DNA of 64,000 bases from Agapanthus africanus. Lineage: Eukaryota > Streptophyta > Magnoliopsida > Asparagales > Amaryllidaceae. The stretch covers positions 506,109,176-506,173,175 of the forward strand of contig CM057347.1 in the NCBI GenBank assembly GCA_030015575.1. The letters are read 5' to 3'. The position numbers were made by a program, and so were the translations under genes. A model generated the notes under the pieces. That model worked only from the letters and a program-made list of their open reading frames with translations, made no database searches and was not told the origin of the DNA. Shown in pieces: positions 1-10,339 of the stretch; positions within the stretch are counted from its first letter, which is position 1; each line of letters starts with the position of its first letter.

Positions 1-412
1 CAAATATCGTATAATTTCGATCGAGCAAACACTTTAGATTCTACTCCAAAACTTCTCTGTGCACCTGAGACTTGAGCAGAAAATAAATATTCCAGAAAAG
101 ACAAAAAACATCACAGGAGAGTTCTGGGAAAATTTGGGGTGAATCGGCTTCAACTCGGCCGCGGATCCGCGGCGGGTCGGTGGGATCGGCCGCGGTTCCG
201 CGGCGGTTTGGCCGATTCATGCACCCAATTTTTTCCAGATTTCTTGTATTTCCCTGCTTGTATTTTTAGAGCCCCCCGAAAAATTTTTAGACCTCATTTT
301 AAATTCGACAGAAACTTGGTGATTTCGATGTTTTTTCCGGTTCGTTTTGCGTTCGAAATTCTTATGACTTTGCTAATAAGTTGGTTATTGTTTAGCGAGA
401 CTCTGATACCGC
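1..412 (-). mobile_element. Ty1/copia (SIRE-like) 5' internal leader, partial
   Basis: Read on the minus strand, this is the non-coding leader that follows an LTR ending at 413 and a tRNA-Met type primer site at 397-412. It shares two landmarks with the leader of the plus-strand copia element at 42724-43080: a stretch like 'AAGTTTCTGTCGAAT' soon after the primer site, and a pair of GC-rich palindromes (157-173 and 187-206, built on GCGGATCCGC and GCGGTTCCGC). No coding part of this element is in the window; it runs off the left edge. Family assignment rests on similarity to the copies at 42672-49613 and 54756-56789. Confidence 0.55.
397..412 (-). other. Primer binding site (initiator tRNA-Met type)
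   Basis: On the minus strand the bases directly after the LTR end read GCGGTATCAGAGTCTC, matching the common plant PBS TGGTATCAGAGC except at the first base. It marks the LTR/internal boundary of the minus-strand copia element. Confidence 0.6.
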
Positions 413-690
413 TGTAAGTCGATGTACAACACCCCACGAGTTGCAGGGAGGCGGAAATATGAAAAACAATCTTGTTCTTTGAGTTAACATTGACTAACCG
501 AAGAATCTTTGCTAAACTATAACTAACAAATACATAGGAGTTGTTAACTACTATGAGAAGTGATTATACCCAGTGAATCAAGTCCTTCGTCTTTTCGTTA
601 TCAACCTCTTACTCGGCCTCCTCTACGTAATAGACGATTCACCCGAGAGCTTCTATTCCAAGCTTCACCTCTAATCTTGAGGTAACTAGG
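413..690 (-). mobile_element. Truncated LTR end of the minus-strand copia element
   Basis: On the plus strand this starts TGTAAGTC and then carries a C-rich and GAGGC-G-GAAA pattern that resembles the start of the inverted solo LTR at 54756 (TGTAAGTCAACGG, then GAGGCC and GCGGAAAC). Only the last roughly 280 bp of the LTR is present; its other end is cut where Tat element A sequence begins. The right boundary is approximate. Confidence 0.5.
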
Positions 691-699
691 TTTCTTTAG

Positions 700-3600
700 T
701 TGCTAATCAAAGACGTGTTTTATGGGTTAAATCCTGTTGTGCATCCGGACGATTTGTTTGTCACGTGCCTTCCCTATGAGAGAGGCATAAGAGCCGTCCT
801 CAATCCCAGATATTATGCACCCGAGATGCGGAAATATTTCAAAAAGTGCAGATATCGGTTATATCAAATGGAATCCGAAGCGAAGTTTTATGAGGGGCTG
901 TAGCATCCAGCTCAGGTCCGAACACTTATCGGTGGACGAATCCCAAATAGACGGGGCATAGGTTTCATTCAACCTGATGCCAAAGCATGCTATATGATCC
1001 AGGTTGGTGAAGCTAGCGAAAGGTCAAATGATGACGACGAGCCAACCGAGCTAGAAGAAGCCCCTCGAGAGCTCGAAGATGGTGGACAAGTAACCTTCGA
1101 CGAGCTAACCAAGATTGACTTGGGAACACCCGATAATCCAAGGCCAATCTACATCAGCTCACTCTTGTCAGAAGAAATGAAAGAGAAGACAGTCGCCCTG
1201 TTGCATGGGTTCGCTGACTGCTTCGCTTGGAAGTATAAAGAAATGCATGGCCTCTTCCCTGAACTGGCCGTACATAAGCTGGATATATTTCCTGATGCCA
1301 AGCCATTCAAACAAGCGCCTCGAAAAATGAGAAGGGAGTTAGAAGAAAAGGTCATCGAGAAAACTAAGAAACTTATCGATGATGGCTTCATCAGAGAAAA
1401 GAAGTACGCGGATTGAATCGCATGCATAGTACCGGTGAAAAAGAAGAATGGGTAGATCCGAGTCTGTGTTGATTTCAGGGACGCGAACAATGCCCTGAAG
1501 ATGATTTTCCGCTTCCGGTCATGGAGATGATGATCGACGGCACCTCAAATTACGAGTTCACTTTCATGGATGGTTTGTCTGGGTACAATTAAATAAAAAT
1601 ATCGCATGAGGATGGGAATCATACAGCATTTCGAACCCCGATCGGTATATACTGCTACAAAGTGATGCCATTCGGACTGAAGAATGCGGGCACAACATAT
1701 CAAAGGGCAATGACCAAAATCTTTGATGACTTAATCCATAAATTCATCGAATGTTATGTTGATGATTTAGTCGTCAAGACTAAAACCAAGGCCGATCACA
1801 TCCGAGATCTTAGGACCGTTTTCACCCGACCGAGGGAACACGATCTGAAGTTGAATTCTCTAAAGTGCGTTTTTGGCGTGCCATTGGGAAAATTCTTGGG
1901 TTTCATAGTCCGACATCGGGAGATCAAAGTCGACCCATCGAAAATAAAAGCCATCATGGAGATGCCTCGTCCGAAGAATCTGGCGCAGCTAAGATCCTTT
2001 CAAGACAAGCTCGCTTATATACGAAAGTTCATCTCGAACCTATCGGGAAGATGCAGACCCTTCTCGAAGCTCATGAAGAAGGAGCTCCTTTCGTTTAGGA
2101 TGCCGAATATCAAGAAGCGTTCGAAAATATCAAAAGTACATGCTGCACCCTCCAGTACTTACTGCTCCCATTCTAAATAAACCGTTAATTCTCTATACTG
2201 CCGCGCTACTACCTCAATCGAACGTTAGTCGGGCGGAACATAACCATTCCCCGATCGAAAAGCAGTGCCTGGCCCTGATGTTTGCCGTGAAAAAGCTAAG
2301 ACACTATCTTCTCGCTCATCGGGTTATGCTGATCTCCAAGATTGACCCGCCAAACACCTAATGACCAAAGAAAGTCTAGCCGGTAAATGGCAAGATAGGC
2401 TGTCATGCTGTTTGAATTTGACATAATCTATACTTCTCAGAAAGCAATAAAAGGGCAAGCCCTCACTGACTTCCTTGCTACTCATCCCATACCAGAAGGG
2501 TCACGCTCAATTGCAAGATACTTGATGAACAAGTGATGTATCTCAAGGATGAAGAGCCATGCTGGGAGCTCTACTTCGACGGAGCCTCATCAATTAGGAC
2601 CACTGATAAAAGTAGGGATAGGATTAGTGTTCATCATGCCATTGATGAGAATCTTACGACGTTCTTTTGCTCTCACCGAGCCTCGCACAAACAACGAGGC
2701 TGAGTACGAAGCTCTGATAGCTGGTCTGGAGCTCGCCATAGAAATAGAAATCCTTCGGCTACGAGTCCACGGTGATTCCCCGCTTATCGTCAACCAAGTA
2801 AGCGGCGACTATAAGATATACAAACCCGAGTTTGCTCGGTACAGAAGCCGGGTGGTGGAACTCATGAAACAATTCACCCACATTGAACTGATGAGAGTTC
2901 TTAGGGCGTTGAATGGAAAAGCTGACGTACTTGCACGCTTAGCCAAGGAGCTGGCTGATTTCGATATGGATGAAATTCTGATAATAGTCAGAAACCGGTA
3001 AATTCTATCTCCAGTCTCTTTGCGTGAAGAAGGAAGTATAGAACAAAAGAACAATCCTGCCGAAAAAGCTCTGATCATTCAAGACGAGCCCGATTGAGAG
3101 AACCCTTCATAGAGTACCTCCGATACGACAAGCTGCCCGAAGGAAAATCTGCGAGGATTCAGCTGAAGAAGAGAACTCTCCGATACGTGTACCGCAGATC
3201 ATATGACCAACTCTGCCTCAGGTGTCTATCATCGGCTGAAGCCCAAAAACTCAAGAAAGAAGTTCACTCGGGTGTCTGCGAAGCTTACCAATCTGGCCGA
3301 AAAATACGGCTTCAAATCAAACGGCTTGGATATTACCGGCCTACCATAATAAGAGATTGCGAAGAGCATGTGAAGAGGTGTCATCTCTGCCAAATTCACG
3401 GTGACTTCATTCATAAGTATCCCAATCCGCTGCATCCTACGGCGGCGTCATGGCCTTTCGGAATTTGCGGTACCGACATAGTTGGTCCAATTGATCATCC
3501 GTTATCCAAAGGCCACTGGTTCATATTGGCCGCAACTGACTACTTCTCTAGATAGGCTGAAACTGTCCCGCTAAAAGAAGTCAAGACAGAAGATATTCTG

Positions 3601-4324
3601 ACGTTCTTCCGGCATAATATTCTATACCGCTTCGGTACAGCTAGAAGAATTATTTCTGACAACGGGCCTTATTTCAAGAGCTTCAAAGTCTTAAGGTTTG
3701 CTATTCAGTATAAGATAGACCGGAGATATTCCTCTATCTATAATCTAAGAGCCAATTGGTTAGCTGAAGCCTTCAATAAGACTCTATGCAAGCTAATGAG
3801 GAAAAATGCTTCAGCCAACAAGAGAGACTGGAATCTCAAGCTCCACGAGACGTTATGGGCATATCGTACCACGCATCGCACTCCAATAGTCCACTCCATA
3901 CTCACTACTCTTCGGAGTGGAAACAATCCTCCCGCTCGAAGTCGAAGTTCCAAGTCTAAGAATGGCCGTCCAGCATGAGTTGACGGAGGAGGAGAACGTC
4001 TTCCTTCGACTCGAAGAGCTCGACGCCTTTGAAGAAAAGAGGCTCGCAGTACAGCAAAATCTGGAGCTTTACCGAGCCTAAATGTCACGGGCCTATGACA
4101 AGATGACCCGTCTCCGTGCTTTTAAGAAAGGCGAATTGGTGTTGGTCCTTAAAAGACCGATCATCCCCAATCGACATGCCAAGAGAAAATTCGAGCCAAA
4201 CTAGGAAGGACCATACATCATCGAGAAAGTGTTTGATGGAGCATCCTACTAGCTGATAAATGTTGAGGGAGAAAGGCCCATGCCATCCATTAATGACCGA
4301 TATCTCAAGAAATACTACGCGTGA
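700..4324 (+). pseudogene. Ty3/gypsy Tat-type pol remnant (RT, RNase H, integrase), element A
   Basis: Decayed polyprotein of a Tat-lineage LTR retrotransposon. In order: linker (700-993); N-terminal reverse transcriptase with FADCFAWKYKEM and FIREKKYA (994-1416); RT palm with VPVKKKNG and VCVDFRD, a frameshift near 1498, then MPFGLKNAGTTYQRAM and the catalytic YVDD at 1755-1766; RNase H with ELYFDGASS near 2570 and TNNEAEYEALIAGLELA (2549-3001); integrase zinc finger with CHLC and the core motif GTDIVGP (3094-3555); and a C-terminal end resembling the usual YLKKYY close (stop 4322-4324). Broken by in-frame stops at about 1414, 1455, 1591 and 3553 and by several frameshifts. The zinc-finger second His appears as Tyr (AYQSG where AHQSG is usual). 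gag and protease are absent on the left, so it is 5' truncated and cannot act. Confidence 0.92.
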
Positions 4325-4861
4325 ATGCTCCAAGTCGTAAATGAATTGAGCAAACATGCCTACGGTCGGGATCATACATCATGTAAAACCGTATACAATC
4401 CACGGGCGCAAATGACCCCTGCCTCCCAGGTCCTGCCGGCGAGACTACATCTGTAGTTCTACCGGCGATGAAGCAAAAAAAAGAAGAAAAAAGGGTATGT
4501 CCACAAGCAAAACGGGCATGTATGAAAATCCTAAAAGGGCTCCGTGAGTAAAAACAGCAGGACTGCCGGCGAGTTTGTGAAAACCCGAAAGGACGCAAAC
4601 TCGTGGAAAGAGATGAAATACACTCGCAAAGTCCTCTCGATCTTGTGAGGAGAAAATCCCCGCGTGAGATCCTTACGACTCACAAAGGAGCAACACGTTT
4701 AGGAATCCCCATGATTCCTAAAGAGAAAATACACCTACAAGATCCTCTCGACTTGTAGGGAGAAAATGCTTTTATAAGATCCTTACGACTCATAAAATTG
4801 AAAAGTCTTTAGGTGATAGAGAACTAAACCTGTCTCTTAAGCCATTGTTCCCCAACGGGCA
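4325..4861 (+). repeat. 3' non-coding region of element A with a hairpin array
   Basis: Immediately downstream of pol. Between 4623 and 4797 five inverted repeats follow each other: CTCGCAA/TTGTGAG (4623-4648), GTGAG/CTCAC (4664-4683), AGGAAT/ATTCCT (4701-4719), CCTACAAG/CTTGTAGG (4734-4759) and TTTTATAAG/CTCATAAAA (4770-4797, one mismatch). Most share a loop close to ATCCTTACGA or ATCCTCTCGA while the stems differ. Matching arrays sit in element C at 29351-29524 and 30024-30195. No ORF is credible here. Confidence 0.7.
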
Positions 4862-5060
4862 ATGGCAAATGATGAGTCGCTCCTGGTATTACGCTTCAGT
4901 GTTAGCGGTGCTGATACCGATCCAAATCCCAAGTTTTCCCAACGACAAATGATGAGTCGCTCATGGCACTACGCTTCAGTGTTAGCGGTACTGATGCTGA
5001 CCCAAAGCCAAATCCTAAGTCCTCTCAGGGCAAATGATGTGTTGTTCCTGGCATTATTCC
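4862..5060 (+). repeat. Tandem repeat, about 80-bp unit (GATGAGTCGCTC family)
   Basis: Three diverged copies of a unit beginning AATGATGAGTCGCTC and containing a 'CAGTGTTAGCG.TGCTGAT' segment, at about 4867, 4948 and 5033. The same unit is found in element C at 28886-29200, near 29588 and at 30255-30570, showing that the two elements belong to one family. Confidence 0.8.
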
Positions 5061-5234
5061 AGTGCAGCAATACTGATGCTAAACAAAATCCAAATTCCAT
5101 ATTCCTCTCAAATTCAAAAATCCCGCCAAATAAGGCAGAAATCAAACAGATCAAATCAAAATCCCACTCGGCAGCACTTCTAAACTCGAAAGTCCCTTTG
5201 GACAGGTAGGAAACTTCCAAAACAAATCAATTCA

Positions 5235-5460
5235 AACAAATCAACCCCGACACCGTAAGAAGCGGAGCAAGTCAACTTCAACCCCGACACCGCAGAAAGC
5301 GGGGCAAGTCAAATCAAATCCCGACACCGCGAAAAGCGGGGAAAGTCAAATTAAATCACGACATCGCAGAAAGCGAAGCAAGTCAACTTCAACCCGACAC
5401 CGCAGAAAGCGGAGCAACTCAAATCAAATCCCGAAACCGCAAGAAGCGGAGCAAGTCACC
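5235..5460 (+). repeat. Tandem repeat, about 38-bp unit with CCGC/GCGG stem
   Basis: About six copies of a unit with consensus CCCGACACCGCAGAAAGCGG followed by AGCAAGTCAA. Each has a 4-bp stem CCGC/GCGG around a loop AGAAA, GAAAA or AAGAA. One copy (5364-5376) has TCGC/GCGA, a matching change on both sides of the stem. The related array in element C is at 30685-30944. Confidence 0.8.
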
Positions 5461-5570
5461 GACCGTCCAAGTCGCAAAAATGGCAGCACCGACCGTCAAC
5501 GTCGCTAAAATGGCAGCACTAACCGTCCAAGTCGCAAAAATGGCAGCATACCCTCCACGTCGTCAAAAGG
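5455..5570 (+). repeat. Short tandem repeat (GACCGTC unit)
   Basis: Three to four copies of a unit close to ACCGTCCAAGTCGCAAAAAT then GGCAGC, about 29 bp apart. It lies between the CCGC-stem array and the LTR. It gives an accidental ORF that I do not consider a gene. Confidence 0.7.
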
Positions 5571-5666
5571 GAACCCAACCAACTGAAGCTCCATATAGAG
5601 CAAGACCCATCAATTTCATGCACACAACCCACACGTGCGGTGTGCATTTATTGATGGAGGGCACTT

Positions 5667-6922
5667 TGTTGGAGTCAAATTACATCGCGGTTGACCAAGT
5701 CAAAATCAAAGTCAACCACAAGCCAAGTGGGCCTAAGTCCGGGTCAAGACCGAGCATGGAAGGGACCGGCCCCGTGACAAAAAGAATGAAACCATAAATT
5801 AGTTTAATGTAATTCTTTTTTTAGAAATAAATATATGTAAAATGGGCAAAAAGCCAAAATTTTGTAAACCCCATGGCTTATGTAGAAAAGGAGATAAGCA
5901 CATAAGGTATGGGGTGGTACATTTGCCAAAGCCCAAGGGGCTATATGTAAAGTGTGTAGCCTATAAAGCTAAACATGATGAAAAAATCAACTTTTTCATT
6001 CTCTCAAAAATTAAGGTTCTGTGCCTTCTTCTCCTTTCTCAAGGTTCTAAATCCTCTTTCTTTTTTTGGAATTAAATCAAGAGTTTAACTCTTCTTTTTC
6101 CAAAAAGAAACAAATTTTCACCATAAAACCCTTAAAGCGGAGTCGGATCTTCCATCAAACCCCCCAAAGGAGAGATTTTTAAGTCTCGCCCCTTTTTCTC
6201 CAAAATCCAGCCAACAGAGAGGAGGAAGGAGACCCATTTCCCCAAAACCCTAGTTCGGGAAGATTCAAGGCTCAAAAGAAGATCCAGATCTAAAGGGGAG
6301 AAGAAAGAGTTCCTCATTAATGCTTCCTTTTTCTGAGAGTTTCCAAAGTCCCTCAGGAGTTAACTCCAAATCCACATCCAATTTATTACATAGGAGTTTA
6401 ACTCCAAATTCAAAACCTCTCGGGAGTTCAACTCCCAGTCTAGGGGCTAAGCACTTTTCTCTGCTAGTGTTCCAGCGGTTGTGTACCGCGCACGTGACCC
6501 GCGGACGTCCGATGCCCACGCGCAGGGCACGCGTTCTCAGGATGCTCCTCACCTCTCTTTTTTCTATACACTCTGCACTCAAAACATGTCCTTCATTAGA
6601 AAAAATTTCTAACAGGATGCTGTCCCACACCCCACAAGGGTCCTGTTAGCCCCCTTGACCCCCAGCCAGCTATCCGGGTAGCGGGATTCCCGTAAACTCT
6701 GCGAAGCCCCCGATATACCCAAAACCCCTCAAGACACATACACACACTGCACATTGAGTTTGTATGACTAGTTGACCCGTCAATCGGAGGTTCCTTCGCT
6801 TCAAAGGTGATGGGTAATTAACAACAGCTCAGTATAAACCTGTCCTAGGCAGGGGGAATTTGTATACGCCTGCCAAGCGACGCGTATTCCCATCTCAATG
6901 GGGTGGCGAAAAACACCCTACA
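5667..6922 (+). mobile_element. 3' LTR of Tat element A
   Basis: Starts TGTTGGAGTC and ends CACCCTACA (TG...CA). It matches solo LTR B (9007-10334, inverted) and LTR C (25072-26544) along its length: GGGCAAAAAGCC near the start, TATA motif CCTATAAAGC at 5960-5969, GGAGTTTAACTCC dyads at 6356-6436, GCGC/CACGTG words near 6480, and a U5 block with AATCGGAGGTTC and CAATGGGGTGGCG. Preceded by the purine-rich GATGGAGGGCA, a plausible polypurine tract. Its right edge abuts a LINE cut inside the RT domain, so element A probably inserted into that LINE. Confidence 0.88.
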
Positions 6923-8545
6923 TCCTATTTCTTCTAAGCATCTCCAAAGCTCGATAGGAATCCCGTCTGGATTAACCGTTTTTCTTGATCTCATTCTCTT
7001 CAAAGCCTCTTTAACCTCTTGTATTCTTATTTTACGCATGAAATCACGGTTCATATCTTGAGATTGAATGAACAATTTGTCAAAATAATCTCTCCATCTT
7101 TTCTTGATATTCTCATCTCAAACTAAAGCCTTCTGATCTTCATCGTTAACACATTTACTGCACATAAGTTTCTGGTCTTTCTTTTCCGCATCCGAGCAAT
7201 CCAGTATATATCATTTTGAGCCTCCTTAGTGTCCAACTTATCGTACACCTCCTTGTAGAACTTGGCCTTACTTCCCGAACAGGTTTCTTAACTTCCTTTT
7301 TAGTTATTTTATACTTCTCAAATATCTCCGCATCTCTGCTTTTCTTCAAATTTTTATAAGAATATCTCTTGATTTTATTAGCAGTCTTTACTTCTTCATT
7401 TCACCATGATGTGTCCTTAGATAGTGGAGCACCACCTCTCGACTCACTAAGTAGATCTCTAGCTACGCTCTTGATACAACTAGCCATCGTTTTCCATGTT
7501 CCATCTGAATCATCTTCAGACTGTCAATCCGCCTCTTGAACTACACGATCTATAAAAACCTTTTGGTTACCTTCCTTCAGTCGCCACCATTTAATTTTAG
7601 GTTCTACCTTACGTCTGATCTTTCTATGTCCTCTTCTAAATCGAAAATTTAGAACTAAAAGTTTATGTTGAGTGGTTACACTTTCACCTGGTACTACCTT
7701 ACAGTCGATGTAACAACCTCTATCTATCCTTCTCATCAGAAAAAGTCTATTTGGTTTGCACTTGATCCGCTTCTAAAGATGATAAGGCGAGACTATCTTT
7801 TTCTAAACCAAGCGTTTGCTAAGATCAAGTCATAGGATAAGCTAAAATCTAGAATCAAGCTACCTGTTTCATTCATTTGTCCAAAACCAAAACCTCCATG
7901 GATAGTATCAAACTCACTACGACTAGTACTTACATGTCCATTGAGATCACTACCAATAAATAACTTTTTTCCATTAGGTATCTTTTGCACCATCTCGTCT
8001 AAATCCTTTCAGAATAGACGCTTACTAGCGTCATCAAGACCTATCCGTGGTGTATAAACACTAATAACTTTAAGGACCTTCCCATTTAGAATAAGCTTAA
8101 CCAGTAAAATTCTAGCATCTTTTTTCCTAATTTCAACTACATTCTCAAGCAGTCGTCTATTTATGATTACGTCTACCCCATTACGATTTTTATCTCTACC
8201 CGTATACCAAATCTTATAACCCTAAGGTTCTATGTAACTACCATTTTCACCTATCCACTTAGTTTCTTGCAAACACATAATACCAACTTTCCTCCTAATA
8301 ATCATATCCACTAATTCTGTTAGTTTACCTGTAAGGGAACTTATGTTCTAAGAAATTAGACGGATCATATGAAACACTTACTTATTTGTCATTACATCAA
8401 GGGTCCGATGTAGCGCGTCAGTTCCGGACGACGACGTAAAAGTCCTTGCATACTTAACACTATACCCGGGATTCGATATAGCGCGTCGTTGAGTAGGGGA
8501 CACTCCAATGATATTTTTATTATGGTTCATGTCATAGAATATGAC
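6923..8545 (-). pseudogene. RTE-like LINE fragment (endonuclease to RT start)
   Basis: Minus-strand non-LTR retrotransposon. Reading down from about 8365 the translation shows RLISWNIGSLTGKL, the endonuclease motif CLQETKW, IWYTGRDKNRNGVDVII, then FIGSDLNGHV and FGFGQMNE (7793-7993), and the start of the RT domain with EALKRMRSRKTVNPDGIPIE (about 6950-7040). Stops and frameshifts break it throughout (for example TAG after SYIEP). The element ends abruptly after RCLEEIG, at the boundary with LTR A, so most of the RT is missing. Sequence from about 8370 to 8545 looks like its 5' non-coding part, with two diverged copies of a TAGCGCGTC motif. The clade call is from motif memory only. Confidence 0.82.
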
Positions 8546-9001
8546 AAAGTTTTATGTTGGCTGTCACAAGCCTATCACAATCCTCACCCTTTCTCATCCG
8601 GATTTGGGACTGGCAACGGTAAGTTTCTTTTCATTCTCTTTATATTCTAAAAAAATTCCGAGCTCAATTTCTTTTTTCTTTTTTCAAATATTTTGTAAAA
8701 TACATACAAAGCTCTTCCAAGGTAAGCACTAGCTCACTGAGATCCATGAGCTCCTCTTCAAAAACAGCAGATCTGAGCTCGCTCTTTTAAAATCTATGCT
8801 CTTTCATAGAAATCAACTCAGGTAAGACCTTTTTCCAAATAAACCATGCTCCCATCTCTGAACTTTCGCCAGGTAAGTACCTGATGATCGACAAGATCCC
8901 ATCTTTTCAAGTTTTTCTATTAACTTTTGCACTGAAGGCTTACATAGTTTGTATTATTATCTCTGAGATCCATGATCTCTTCTGAAAACTCTACAAATTT
9001 G
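8546..9001. other. Non-coding; nothing recognised
   Basis: T-rich sequence with a few local repeats around GAGATCCATGAG (about 8740 and 8967), continuing on the far side of solo LTR B at 10340. It is the pre-insertion host of LTR B. No ORF or splice structure is convincing, and no malic enzyme first exon was seen here. Confidence 0.5.
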
Positions 9002-9006
9002 AACTT

Positions 9007-10334
9007 TGTATGGTGTTTTTCGTCATCCTATTGAGATGGGAATACGCGCGTGCTTGTCAGGCGTATTACAGATTCCCCCTGCCTAGAGCAGGCTGGGTTT
9101 TATTGATTGTGGAGATCCGAATCTCCGGCAGTCGCGGACTAAGCTGCCGTTAATTACCCCTCGCCTTTAGAGCGAAGGAACCTCCGATTGACGGGTTAAA
9201 CTGGTCATGCGAACTCAATATGTAGTGTGCGTATGTTTTGAAAGGGCTTTGGATATATCGGGGCCCCCGCAGAGTTTTTACGGGAGTCCCGCTATCCGGA
9301 TAGTGGGCTGGGAGTCAAGTGGGCTAGCAGCCCCCTTGCGGGGTGCGGGGCAGCGCCTCGCTAGAAATTTTTTTCTAACAGTGTCGTAGAGAGTGTGTGT
9401 ATACACACACACATATATATATAAGAAGGGGAAAAAGCGTCCAAAAGACGCGTGGTGGGCCGGCGCCTCACGTGCTTGGCATGTGGGCGCTGGGCGCTGG
9501 CGCCCCACGTGCTGGAACGCGGGTGCCGGGTGTCCTCCTCACGTGCTGGGCACGCGGGCACTGGACGTCAGCAGAAAAGGGACTTGGTCCCTGCACTGGG
9601 AGTAGTATTCCCAAAAAGAAAGATTTATTATTTTGTGTATATATATATATATATTTAAGGAATTAAACTCCTAAGATATTTTTGGAGCTGATGAAAGAAG
9701 CTTCTCCCTTGAGCCCTGGATCTTCCCCAAAGTGGGAATTTTGGAGATGGGTTTCCTTCTCCCCCTCTGTTAGCCGGATCTTGGATGAAAGGGGATGAGA
9801 TTTAAAAAATTTCCCTTTTTGAGATCTGATGGAAGATCTGAGCTCCCTTTTGTGGGTTTTATGGTGAAAAACTATTTATTTTTGGAAAAGGAAGAGTAAA
9901 ATTCTTGATTTAATTGAAAAGGGGAACAAGGTTTAGAACCTTGAGGAAGGAGAATGAGGCACCAAAAACCTTAGATTTTGAGAGGAATGAAAAGTTTTTT
10001 TTTATTTCATTATCATGTTGCCGTATATAGGCTTACACATTTACATATAGCCCCTTGTGCTTTACAAAATGGCATTTTGCCCATCCCATGCCTCATGTGC
10101 TCATTTATTTTGCACATGGGCCATGGGCTTTATAAAAATTTGGCTTTATGTCCATTCATGCATAAATAATTACATCAAAATTATTTATTACATGATTTTT
10201 TATTTCGGCATGGGGAGGCTGGCCGCGGGCTCGACTTGGGCATGGGCCTACTTGGCCTGGGTTTGGGCCCACCTGGCTTGGGGTTGACTTTGACTTTGAC
10301 TTGGTCAACCGGGCTGTAATTTTCGACCCCAACA
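9007..10334 (-). mobile_element. Solo LTR B, Tat family, with 5-bp TSD
   Basis: On the minus strand it starts TGTTGGGGTCG and ends CACCATACA. It is flanked by AACTT on both sides (9002-9006 and 10335-10339), so it is a complete insertion reduced to one LTR by recombination. It is homologous to LTRs A and C, including the U5 block with GATTCCCCCTGCC and the CACGTG words (near 9470, 9510 and 9540). The minus-strand TATA motif is at about 10023-10030. The ORFs it contains are incidental. Confidence 0.93.
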
Positions 10335-10339
10335 AACTT

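Noticed and set aside
397-412. tRNA gene fragment
   Set aside because: It is only a primer-binding complement next to an LTR end; no cloverleaf.
9207-9666. Cluster of overlapping ORFs on both strands
   Set aside because: All lie inside solo LTR B, overlap in five frames and have no domain.
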